A stretch of DNA of 64,000 bases from Streptomyces sp. NBC_00237 (GTDB lineage: Bacteria > Actinomycetota > Actinomycetes > Streptomycetales > Streptomycetaceae). Location: positions 1,240,001 through 1,304,000 of the forward strand of contig NZ_JAPEMT010000002.1 in NCBI RefSeq assembly GCF_026342435.1, read 5' to 3'. Positions 49,842-57,768 of the stretch are shown here, one piece after another. Below the pieces are notes generated by a model. It saw only the letters and a program-made list of their open reading frames with translations. It did no database searches and was not told the origin of the DNA. A program made the translations under genes and the position numbers. Numbering within the stretch: the stretch's first letter is position 1; each line of letters starts with the position of its first letter.

Positions 49842-51497
49842 TCATGCGCGCCCTGCGTGCACGGACGCCGGTGTCGGCAGGGCGCCCACCGGGCGGGAGT
49901 GCAGGCGGTGCAGGTACTCCCCCGCCGTGGGCAGGGTTTCGAGCAGGATCTGCTGTTGGCGCTTGATCTGCAGGAACTGGGCGTCCGCCGACCGGCGTGC
50001 GGCCACGCGGTGGGCGAGGGCCGGTCGCGGGACGGGGGCTGCCGAGGGGGTGAGGGAGGACAGCAGGGCGTAGTAGGGCAGTTCGTGGGCCGCCCGGTCC
50101 GGGGCCAGGCCCGAGCGGTAGCCCGCCAGACAGTCGCGCAGGGCGGCGGACAGCGGGAGGTCGCGCTGGGCCTTCCAGAACGGTGTGTCCTCGCGCGGGG
50201 ACGCGGCGTACCGCAGCAGGACGAGGTCTCGGGCCCTGCGGTAGCGGAGCTCCACCGCACGGTTGAAGCGCGCCGCAGGCGCCTCCCGGTCGTCCAACGA
50301 CGGGAAGTCCCTCACCAGGCGGTCCACCAGGGAGAGGGTCTCGCCCAGGCCCTCGTCGGCCAGGGGCTCCACGAAGTAGGCACAGGCCCCGAGCGCGACA
50401 CAGTTCTTCACCCAGGCACGGCCGCTCCGCCCGGCGCGGTACCGGGAGTGGCGTACCGCGGTGACCTCGGGGCGCAGACCCCACAGCCCGCACAGCAACC
50501 GTGCCGCCCCGTCCGGCTCCATCCAGTCGCGTCCATAGACCAGTCCGGCGCCCGCCCGGCCGGGCAGCGGCATCGTCCAGGCCCAGCCCATCGGCAGGGC
50601 AGTCACCGTGGTGAAGGGGTCGATCCTGTCCCGGGCGTCCTCCTGCGCCACAGTCAGGGTGACTGTGCTGTCGCACGGCAGCCGGTCCTGCACGTCGATG
50701 AACGGCTCACCCAGGATGCCGGCGAACAGCAGGCCCTCGGAACCGGTGCAGTCCAGGAACAGGTCGCCGTCGACCGCAGTTCCCTCCTCGGTGTGCAGCA
50801 CGGTCAACATCCCTCGTTCGTCCCGCTCGGCGTGGAGCAGTTCGTCACGGATCGACCGTACGCCGAATCGCCGCATCCCCAGATTCCGCAGAAAGTTCGT
50901 GAACATGCGGATGTCGACGTGCCAGCCGTACGGGAGTGCCGCACGGCCATCCATCCAGCGCGGTGATTTCCCGGCGTCCATCAGCGGCGGTTCGCGGAAG
51001 CACGCATAGTCGAAGGGCTCGATCGTCTCGCCGTTGCTCCGCCGGTAGCGCCAGTATTCGGAGAGCGGGAATTCTTCACACTCGGGGATTTCCGCACAGG
51101 GGCGGTAGAAGTGGTCCGCACCGCCTCCGTCCGCGATCCGGGGCGCCGTCGCCGCAGCTCCTCCGGTACGCCAGTTCACATGCCGGACCGCCGTTTGGAA
51201 GGATGCGCAGCACGCCCGCATCCATTCTTCCTCCAGGACGCCGAGCCGGTCGAAGAGGTCCCTCTGCAGCCTTGCCGGAACCGCGCTGAACTGGCCCGTT
51301 TCAAAGTCGCCTGCCCCTCGTGACGGCATCTCGAGAACGGTGACGGACACGGCGCCACCGAATGCGGACGCGAGCCGGACGGCGGCCGTCCAGCCGGTGG
51401 CCGTCCCGCCCACCACCACGATTCTCCTGACGCTTTCCATGCTGGTGCTCGGGTCCGTAGCCATGTCAGAAATCTTCGCCGGCCTCTCTGTACGCAT
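49842..51497 (-). CDS. Tryptophan-halogenase-like flavoprotein lacking catalytic residues
   Basis: A 551-aa protein clearly homologous to RebH/PrnA tryptophan halogenases (EEWMRACCASFQTAVRHVNW, DHFYRPCAEIPE, ETIEPFDYACFREPP, DTPFWKAQRDLPL, LLETLPTAGEYLHRLH). Three key positions differ. The lysine of RebH ASYKVAIKF is Gln101, the glutamate-serine of FVEPLES is Ala380-Asp381 (FVEPLADEG), and the flavin-contact GVGEATIP is replaced by GAGDFETGQ. WxWxIP is WAWTMP (305-310) and GGGTAGW is GGTATGW. Halogenation by the known mechanism is unlikely; an oxygenase or binding role is possible. The start could also be 51464. Divergent from a candidate precursor peptide gene. Confidence 0.82.
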   Translation of the reverse strand: MRTERPAKISDMATDPSTSMESVRRIVVVGGTATGWTAAVRLASAFGGAVSVTVLEMPSRGAGDFETGQFSAVPARLQRDLFDRLGVLEEEWMRACCASFQTAVRHVNWRTGGAAATAPRIADGGGADHFYRPCAEIPECEEFPLSEYWRYRRSNGETIEPFDYACFREPPLMDAGKSPRWMDGRAALPYGWHVDIRMFTNFLRNLGMRRFGVRSIRDELLHAERDERGMLTVLHTEEGTAVDGDLFLDCTGSEGLLFAGILGEPFIDVQDRLPCDSTVTLTVAQEDARDRIDPFTTVTALPMGWAWTMPLPGRAGAGLVYGRDWMEPDGAARLLCGLWGLRPEVTAVRHSRYRAGRSGRAWVKNCVALGACAYFVEPLADEGLGETLSLVDRLVRDFPSLDDREAPAARFNRAVELRYRRARDLVLLRYAASPREDTPFWKAQRDLPLSAALRDCLAGYRSGLAPDRAAHELPYYALLSSLTPSAAPVPRPALAHRVAARRSADAQFLQIKRQQQILLETLPTAGEYLHRLHSRPVGALPTPASVHAGRA

Positions 51498-51612
51498 TCC
51501 ATGTCGGCCTGTATCGGCGAATACAGAGTGCCCGGATAATTCCTATGGCAGTACGGCCGAACCTCTTGTTGCGGGACCTGAACGGGACCCGGACTCACAC
51601 ACAGGAGGAAAA

Positions 51613-51852
51613 GTGTTCGACAACCAGTCCGACCCGGCCCAGGTTCAGCACCCTCTGGAAGTTCTGGCAGACATTGAGCACCGAGGATCACAGGATCAGG
51701 AAATGCTGCTGCGGGACAGCGGAACTCCCTGGGCCGAACTACTGGCGGAATATGTGGATGCCCTGAACGAACTGGCTTCCCCGGGAACCGGGTCCAGCGG
51801 ATTCATAGCGACGTACGGCCTGGACGAGGGGCATGCGGGCGGCTGCGGCTGA
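51613..51852 (+). CDS. Candidate precursor peptide (79 aa) divergent from halogenase-like gene
   Basis: A 79-aa peptide starting at GTG 51613, four bases after a consensus AGGAGG. It has an acidic helical N-terminal two thirds (PLEVLADIEHRGSQDQEMLL, AELLAEYVDALNELAS) and a glycine-rich end, SGFIATYGLDEGHAGGCG, with the only cysteine at the penultimate residue. This leader-plus-tail layout, small size, strong ribosome site and immediate strong terminator suggest a RiPP precursor. Its neighbour is a flavoenzyme of the tryptophan-halogenase family. Family not recognised. The promoter side contains GATAAT (51535-51540) and an inverted TGTAT/ATACA pair. Confidence 0.6.
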   Translation: MFDNQSDPAQVQHPLEVLADIEHRGSQDQEMLLRDSGTPWAELLAEYVDALNELASPGTGSSGFIATYGLDEGHAGGCG

Positions 51853-51853
51853 A

Positions 51854-51898
51854 CCCCTGAACCTGCTACGGCCCACCGGGCCGTAGCAGGTTCAGGGG
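51854..51898. terminator. 21-bp perfect stem terminator after candidate precursor
   Basis: Bases 51854-51874 pair perfectly with 51878-51898 around a 3-nt ACC loop, starting one base after the peptide stop codon. Such a strong, close terminator fits an abundant short transcript. Confidence 0.85.
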
Positions 51899-51957
51899 TC
51901 AGGACGGAGCAGGAAGAAGAAAGGAGGACGAGGAGAGGAGGAGCGGGGTTTTTCGCG

Positions 51958-53820
51958 TCACGCGAGGACGGGCGTCGGCGACTGGCACTGCTCCTGCGCG
52001 AACAGCCGCACGAGCGGCATGAAGCGGTAGCACAGGGACGAGTCGTCATCGACGCTCCACGCATCGAGCAGCCGTGCGTCGGCAAGCCGTTCCAGGACCT
52101 CTTCCGCCACGTCAGAGCCGGTGCCGAGCAGCGCCGCCGCGTCACCCGCCGTCAGCCGGGAGAGGCCCGCTCGCGCCAGTGTGCCGAACGAGGCCCGGTC
52201 GGCCGGGCCCAGTTGGGCCAGTTCGGCAGCGAGACCGACCCGCACGTCGAGACTGCCGATCCGCAGTTCGCCGAGGCGTCGCTCCTGGGGCGCGAGCCGG
52301 TCCGCGAGCCGGGCCGCCGGCCAGTGCGGACGAGCCGCGAGACGGGCCGCGGCGATCCGCAGGGCGAGCGGCAGCCGGTCGCAGAACTCGGCGATGCGGG
52401 CGGCTGCTTCGGACGCCCCGGTGAAACGCCCCTGGCCCGCGACGGCAACGAGCAGCGCGTTCGCCTCGGCCCGTTCCATGGGACCGAGCCGCACCAGACG
52501 CGTCCCCTCCAACGAGGCCAGCGGGGAGCGGACCCCCGTGACGACCGTGCGACTCGCACCGCCGGGCAGCAGCGGACGCACCTGGGTGTCGTCGGAGGCG
52601 TTGTCGAGGACGATCAGCATCCGCCGGTTCGCCAGCAGCGTCCGGTAGAGCTGAACGCGTTCGTCGAGTGCCACGGGGATCTGGTCCGGTGCGATGCCCA
52701 GCGCCCGCAGGAACCAGCCCAGTACTTCCCCGGGCGCACGGGGACCACCGCCGTCGGCGGGTGCGGTGCGCAGGTCGGCGTAGAGCCGGCCCTGGGGGAA
52801 GTCCGCACGGCAGCGCTCGGCAGCCCACAGGGCCAGGGCCGACTTCCCGGTGCCCGGCGCGCCGGTGACCACGACGTCCTGCTGGTCGCCCAGCGCGCAG
52901 AGCACCTCTTCGGTCTCGGCCGCCCGGCCGGTGAAGTCGCCGGGCGCGGCGGGCAGCGTCGAGGGAACAAGCCCCCGCCAGCCGGAGCCACCTGCGTCCG
53001 GGCCCGGTCCCTGCTGCTGCGGCACACGTCCCACCGGCGACACCGGCTCCACCAGTTCCGCCCGATGCCGTTCCGGAGCCTGCGGCGGCGTCAGCGTCCC
53101 GGTGAGGACCTCCTGGTGCAGGGTGCGCAGTGCCGGTCCGGGGTCGATGCCGAGGTCGTCGGCGAGGACCCGGCGACCCTCCTCGTACACCGCCAGCGCA
53201 TCAGCCTGCCGGCCGCAGCGCGACAGCGCGGTCATCAGCTGGCCGCGCGGCCGCTCGCGCAGCGGATTCAGCGCCACCTGCCGGGTCAGGCCCGGAACCG
53301 CCTCGGTGTGCCGGCCGAGCGCGAGCGCGGCCTCCGTGCGGTTCTCCAGCGTGGAGAGCCGCGCCTCCTCCATCCGGGGGCCCTCGGCCTCCGCCAGGTG
53401 TCCGGTGACGTCGCTGAGAGCCGGCCCCCGCCACAGTGCGAGCGCCTCGGTGAGAGCACGCTCGGCGTCGGCGTAACGGGCTGCCCGCAGTTCGGCGCGG
53501 CCCGCGTCGGCAAGAGTGCGGAAGACGTCCCAGTCAAACGTGGCGTCGCCGATGTCCATCCGGTAGCCGGGCCCGTGGCGTTCCAGACCGAGGTGCGCAC
53601 CGAGGCGGGTGCGCAACCGGGACACGTACGTATAGAGCTGCTTGGTGCTCGTGGCCGGTGGGTCCCAGCCCCACAGCAGGGTGGTCAGCCGCTCGTCGGT
53701 CAGCACCTTGCCGTGTGCGAGCAGCAGCGCCGCGAACGCGGTGCGCTGCTTGCTGCCGTCCAGGGCAACCGTACGGCCGTCGAGGTCGGCCGCGACGGGC
53801 CCGAGAATCTTGAGGTCCAT
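51958..53820 (-). CDS. SARP-family regulator with NB-ARC domain
   Basis: A 620-aa AfsR/SARP-type regulator. The N-terminal OmpR-like winged helix (MDLKILGPVAADLDGRTVAL ... TSTKQLYTYVSRLRTRLG, about 1-95) is followed by a bacterial transcriptional activation domain (about 95-250: FRTLADAGRAELRAARYADAERALTEALALWRG). The NB-ARC ATPase has Walker A GAPGTGKS near 325 and MLIVLDNASDD. It ends without the TPR array of AfsR. It would bind direct repeats near -35 and recruit RNA polymerase. It lies between the candidate precursor and the DDPWT peptide gene. Confidence 0.9.
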   Translation of the reverse strand: MDLKILGPVAADLDGRTVALDGSKQRTAFAALLLAHGKVLTDERLTTLLWGWDPPATSTKQLYTYVSRLRTRLGAHLGLERHGPGYRMDIGDATFDWDVFRTLADAGRAELRAARYADAERALTEALALWRGPALSDVTGHLAEAEGPRMEEARLSTLENRTEAALALGRHTEAVPGLTRQVALNPLRERPRGQLMTALSRCGRQADALAVYEEGRRVLADDLGIDPGPALRTLHQEVLTGTLTPPQAPERHRAELVEPVSPVGRVPQQQGPGPDAGGSGWRGLVPSTLPAAPGDFTGRAAETEEVLCALGDQQDVVVTGAPGTGKSALALWAAERCRADFPQGRLYADLRTAPADGGGPRAPGEVLGWFLRALGIAPDQIPVALDERVQLYRTLLANRRMLIVLDNASDDTQVRPLLPGGASRTVVTGVRSPLASLEGTRLVRLGPMERAEANALLVAVAGQGRFTGASEAAARIAEFCDRLPLALRIAAARLAARPHWPAARLADRLAPQERRLGELRIGSLDVRVGLAAELAQLGPADRASFGTLARAGLSRLTAGDAAALLGTGSDVAEEVLERLADARLLDAWSVDDDSSLCYRFMPLVRLFAQEQCQSPTPVLA

Positions 53821-54029
53821 GCGGCTCTCCCCGTATCAGCGGGCCCGTCACGGTTGCGGACCATCTACCGAAAAACGGTACTGACCTGGGGTTTTCCCGA
53901 GCCATCGGTTCGATTTCGGGTCTACGAAAGCGATTCGAAAGAGCCGCAAAAAGGGACGTCCGTAGCGTTCGTGTCGTACCGCAGGACAACGGCTCGCAAC
54001 TGACACCGCACTCGTCTCAGGAGGACATC

Positions 54030-54326
54030 ATGAAGCTCCGCACCCCCTCGGCCAAGGTCTCTTCCCGCACCGCCCCCGCGGCCCGCCTCGTAGCCAGTGC
54101 GATCCTCCTCCTGACGGTGGCCGGCTCGGTGGTCGGCACCGCCGGAACCGCGAGCGCCGTGGAGCCGGCCGCACACCAGGCCAGTACGAACACGCTGGGC
54201 GACGACCCGTGGACCCTGTCCCCCGGCCCGAACGGGGACGACCCGTGGACCCGTGCCTCGGATGCGAACGGGGACGACCCCTGGACCCGTGCCTCGAAGA
54301 CGAACCGGGACGACCCGTGGACCTGA
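54030..54326 (+). CDS. Secreted DDPWT-repeat peptide precursor
   Basis: A 98-aa exported peptide. AGGAGG lies 5 nt before the ATG. Residues 1-43 are a signal peptide (basic start, hydrophobic LVASAILLLTVAGSVVG, cleavage after ASA). The mature part consists of four copies of a DDPWT unit: GDDPWTLSPGPN, GDDPWTRASDAN, GDDPWTRASKTN, RDDPWT at the end. The 11-12-residue spacing is regular. No similar family is recognised. It sits between two SARP-type regulators that read away from or towards it. It could be a processed signal peptide, a RiPP with several copies of the core, or a cell-wall-associated peptide. Confidence 0.7.
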   Translation: MKLRTPSAKVSSRTAPAARLVASAILLLTVAGSVVGTAGTASAVEPAAHQASTNTLGDDPWTLSPGPNGDDPWTRASDANGDDPWTRASKTNRDDPWT

Positions 54327-54338
54327 CAGCCGGGTCCC

Positions 54339-57326
54339 TCAAGGCCGGACGAGTACGAACAACTGCTCCGATTCCAACGGCAGACCATCCCCGAGCACCG
54401 CCAGCAACCGTGCGCTCCGTTCCTCCCAGACCGGCGCACCGACCTCCGCGAAGAGATCCTGAGCGGACTTGAAGCTGGCGGCGGCCCCCGCACGATCCAT
54501 GTGCAGAGCCTGTACGCACCCGAGGACCACCCCGGCCCGCGCCTCCAGGTGGCGGTCCGGCACCTTGCCCGAGGTCAGCAGCGCATCCCGCAGAACCGCC
54601 TCGGCCTCCTCGGTCCTGCCCTGGCACCACAGTGCCTCACCCAGCGAACGCAGCGCATGAGCTTCACCGCGGCGGTCACCACTGTCGCGGACCAGCTCCA
54701 GTGCACGTCGGCAGGCATCTTCCGCCCGCGGGCCGTCCCCCTGATGGATCAGCGCCTCGGCCAGCCGGACGGTGCTCTGAGCCTCGCCCCGTACGGTCCC
54801 CAGACCACGGCTTCTGGCGACCGCCTCCGAGGACAGCATCAGACTCGCCTGCGGCTCGCCCCGCTCCAGTTCGATCTGCGCCAGGAGCCCCAGCACATGG
54901 GCCTCGGCGTAGTGGTCACCGACCGCGCGGAAGATCTCCAGCGAGCGGTGCCCCTTCTCCCTGGCCCGGTCCAGATCTCCGCGATGGCGTTCGCACAGGG
55001 CCAGGTTCCGGAGGACCAGGGCGCGTCCCTGGTCCTGCCCCTGCTCCTCGAACAGGTGCAGGGCCCGGCTGAGCCGGTGGTGGGCGGAGTCGTAGTCCCA
55101 CAGGACGATCTCCAGGGTGCCCAGCGAATGCAACATCGCCGCCTCGCCCAGTGTGTCCCCGCTCTGGACGGCGGCTTCCAGTGCACGCTCGCCGGACTCC
55201 CGCCAGTCCTCCAGGTAGTTGCGGTTCTGGAAAAGGGTCACGCCGGTCATCGCCAGGTCCCAGGCGTGGGCGGACTCACCGTGTCTGGCCGCCTGCTCCA
55301 CCAGTCCGGTGATCGAGGAGCGTTCGGTCTCGAACCACTCCATCGGGTCCTCCAGCAGACTCTCCACCAGATGGCCGGGGAGCGGGTGGAGCGGCGCGGG
55401 ACCGTGGATCACGGTGTAGTCGCCGCCGTACACCCGACGGTGGGCCTCTGCGGCGAGGGCCAGCCAGGCTCCGCAGGCGCGCCGGGTGGCGGCCCGCAGT
55501 TCCTCTTCGGTGTTCCCGTCCCGTGCGCACTCGCGGCCGAACAGCCGTACCAGGTCCTGGAACCGGTAGCGGACGTGACCGGTGGTGGCACTGAGTGGTT
55601 CGAGCAGCTGGGCGTCGACGAGCTGCTCGATCAGGTCCTCGGCATCGACGGGGTCGATGTCGAGGAGCGCGGCGCCGGCCCAGGCGGAGAAGTCGGGGAC
55701 GTTGAGGACACCGAGCAGCCGGAACATCCGCGCGGCGGCGGCCGGCAGGTCGCGGTAGCTGAGCCGCAGTCCGGCCCTGACTCCGCGTTCGTCCATGCTG
55801 AGTTCGTCGAGTCTGCGGTGCTGGTCCTCGAGTCGGGCCACCAGGGTCCGTACCGACCAGTGGGGTTTGGCGGCGAGCCGGGCGGCCGCGATCCGCAGGG
55901 CGAGCGGAAGCCGGTCGCAGAGCAGGCTGAGCCGGGCGGCCCCGGCCGGGTCGGCCCCGAAGCGTTCGTCCCCTGCGACCTTGGAGAGCAGGGCGATCGA
56001 CTCGTCCTGCTCCAGTGAGCCCAGGTGCAGCGGTACGAAAGCGTAGTCGCCGGCGAGCGAGCCGCCCATGGAGTCGCGGCTGGTGACCAGGACGCAGCAG
56101 CGTCCGGTGCCTGGCAGCAGCGGGCGGATCTGCCGGAAGGAACGGGCGTTGTCGAGGACGATGAGCACCCTGCGGCCGCCCAGAACGCTGCGGAACAGGG
56201 CGGTGCGCTCGTTCTCGTCGGTGGGAATCTGCGGGCCGGGCACGCCCAACGCGCGCAGGAAGCGGTCGAGTACGGCGCCGGGTCTGCGGGGCTCTTCCGC
56301 CTCGTCGTAGCCGCGCATGTCGGCGAAGAGCTGGCCGTCCGGGAACCTGGCGACGACCTGGTGGGCCCAGTGCACGGCAAGGGCGGTCTTGCCGACGCCG
56401 CCGGGGCCGATGATCGAGCCGACCGGCAGCGCCTGGCCGTCGAGCTGGTCGAGGAGGCGGTCCAGCGAGGCGAGTTCGCTGTTGCGGCCGGTGAACGAGG
56501 CCGGGTTGGGGGGAAGGTGCGCGGGGACGGCCGTCTGGGGTACGAGGACTGCGGGTTCGGCGGGCAGGTTGAGGAGGGGCGAGTCGGCAAGGATCTCCTC
56601 GTGCAGCTCCTGCAGTACGGGGCCCGGGTCGATGCCGAGTTCGTCGGCGAGCAGCCGCTGCGCGTCGCGGTAGGTCTCCAGGGCCTCGGCGCGGCGTCCG
56701 GCCCGGTACTGGGCGAGCATCAGGTGTCCCTTGGCCTGCTCGCGGAGCGGGTGTTCGCGGACGAACGCGCTCAGCTCGCCGACCATTTCGCGGTGCTGGC
56801 CCAGTTCGAGGCGCAGGCCCGCGTACTCCTCGTAGACGTCGAAGCGCTCCCCGGTCAGCTGGGCGGCCTCGGACTCGACCCGTTCGGCGGAGATGCCTTC
56901 GAGTGCGGGGCCGCGCCACATGGCGAGTGCTTCCTCGAAGTGGGCGCACGCCTCCTCGAGTCTGCCGCTGCGGGCCGCCTCCCGCCCCTTGGCGGTACGG
57001 TCGTTGAACTCGACGGCGTCGATGCGGTGTTCACCGGTGAAGAGCATGTATCCGGGATGGCTGGTGACCAGGAGGTCCTCGACGCCGACCGCGGTCTTGA
57101 TGGTCTTACGCAGCGCGGACACACAGATCGCGATCTGGTTGCGTGCGGTGGCCGGCGGGCGGCCGTCCCAGACGGCGTCGGCGAGCACGTCCACGGACAC
57201 CACCCGGTTGGGTGCGAGCAGCAGCATCGACATGATCGTGCGCTGACGGGCGCCCTGGAGCACGACGGGGCGCCCGTCGGCGCTGATCTCCAACGGCCCC
57301 AGGATCCGGAACACCACCTGAAGCAC
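54339..57326 (-). CDS. AfsR-type SARP regulator with NB-ARC and TPR domains
   Basis: A 995-aa regulator of the AfsR layout. It has an N-terminal winged helix (VVFRILGPLEISADGRPVVL ... QIAICVSALRKTI), an activation domain (about 100-255, ending DELGIDPGPVLQELHEEIL), an NB-ARC ATPase (Walker A GPGGVGKT near 309; VLIVLDNARS) and a C-terminal TPR array (about 650-960: ALHLFEEQGQDQGRALVLRNLALCERHRGDLDRA). It is probably a pathway regulator for this region. The 3' end comes within 12 bp of the convergent DDPWT peptide gene, so their messages could interfere. Confidence 0.9.
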   Translation of the reverse strand: MLQVVFRILGPLEISADGRPVVLQGARQRTIMSMLLLAPNRVVSVDVLADAVWDGRPPATARNQIAICVSALRKTIKTAVGVEDLLVTSHPGYMLFTGEHRIDAVEFNDRTAKGREAARSGRLEEACAHFEEALAMWRGPALEGISAERVESEAAQLTGERFDVYEEYAGLRLELGQHREMVGELSAFVREHPLREQAKGHLMLAQYRAGRRAEALETYRDAQRLLADELGIDPGPVLQELHEEILADSPLLNLPAEPAVLVPQTAVPAHLPPNPASFTGRNSELASLDRLLDQLDGQALPVGSIIGPGGVGKTALAVHWAHQVVARFPDGQLFADMRGYDEAEEPRRPGAVLDRFLRALGVPGPQIPTDENERTALFRSVLGGRRVLIVLDNARSFRQIRPLLPGTGRCCVLVTSRDSMGGSLAGDYAFVPLHLGSLEQDESIALLSKVAGDERFGADPAGAARLSLLCDRLPLALRIAAARLAAKPHWSVRTLVARLEDQHRRLDELSMDERGVRAGLRLSYRDLPAAAARMFRLLGVLNVPDFSAWAGAALLDIDPVDAEDLIEQLVDAQLLEPLSATTGHVRYRFQDLVRLFGRECARDGNTEEELRAATRRACGAWLALAAEAHRRVYGGDYTVIHGPAPLHPLPGHLVESLLEDPMEWFETERSSITGLVEQAARHGESAHAWDLAMTGVTLFQNRNYLEDWRESGERALEAAVQSGDTLGEAAMLHSLGTLEIVLWDYDSAHHRLSRALHLFEEQGQDQGRALVLRNLALCERHRGDLDRAREKGHRSLEIFRAVGDHYAEAHVLGLLAQIELERGEPQASLMLSSEAVARSRGLGTVRGEAQSTVRLAEALIHQGDGPRAEDACRRALELVRDSGDRRGEAHALRSLGEALWCQGRTEEAEAVLRDALLTSGKVPDRHLEARAGVVLGCVQALHMDRAGAAASFKSAQDLFAEVGAPVWEERSARLLAVLGDGLPLESEQLFVLVRP

Positions 57327-57445
57327 GCATGCCTCCCGCTGTTCGGCCGCAGCCGTACCTGCTACGACCTGATTCGCCGCTTTCAGACTGATTAACAGGG
57401 TTCAGCCGGGCTCCGCAACGACGACGGCAGCATGCTGCCAGCCCC

Positions 57446-57694
57446 TCAGGCCCTCGCCATCCAGGACGCGGGCGGCAGGGCGTCGGGAAGGTCCCAGGTA
57501 GCGGCCGGTGCGCTCGTGCGCCCCCGGGACGATGCGGCGCCCTCCCCCGACTCGGCCCCCGGCGTGGAAAGAGCCGTGAGCAGGGCCGTGACGACCGCCA
57601 GTTCCTCGGGGGTGGGCACTCCCCTGATGACCTTGAACAGAGCGGGACCCAGCGGCCCTTCGAGCACCGGTACGGGTACGGGCTGTACGGACAT
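57446..57694 (-). CDS. Acyl-CoA carboxylase epsilon subunit
   Basis: An 82-aa protein with the short conserved patch FKVIRGVPTPEELAVVTALLTAL that defines the epsilon subunit of actinobacterial acyl-CoA carboxylases. It stabilises the beta subunit and helps it bind the biotinylated alpha subunit. The ATG at 57694 is used. It lies 74 bp after the beta subunit gene on the same strand. The C-terminal half is Ser/Ala/Gly-rich and variable, as usual. Confidence 0.85.
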   Translation of the reverse strand: MSVQPVPVPVLEGPLGPALFKVIRGVPTPEELAVVTALLTALSTPGAESGEGAASSRGRTSAPAATWDLPDALPPASWMARA

Positions 57695-57768
57695 GGAATC
57701 TCCTCGGGTCGGGAGGTCAGGGGGCCGGGCAGTCGGGCCGAGGCTGACGAACGGGCGCAACCGGTGCG

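Noticed and set aside
49842..51497. Active tryptophan halogenase
   Set aside because: The lysine and glutamate needed for chlorination are replaced by Gln101 and Ala380, so an ordinary halogenase call is not justified.
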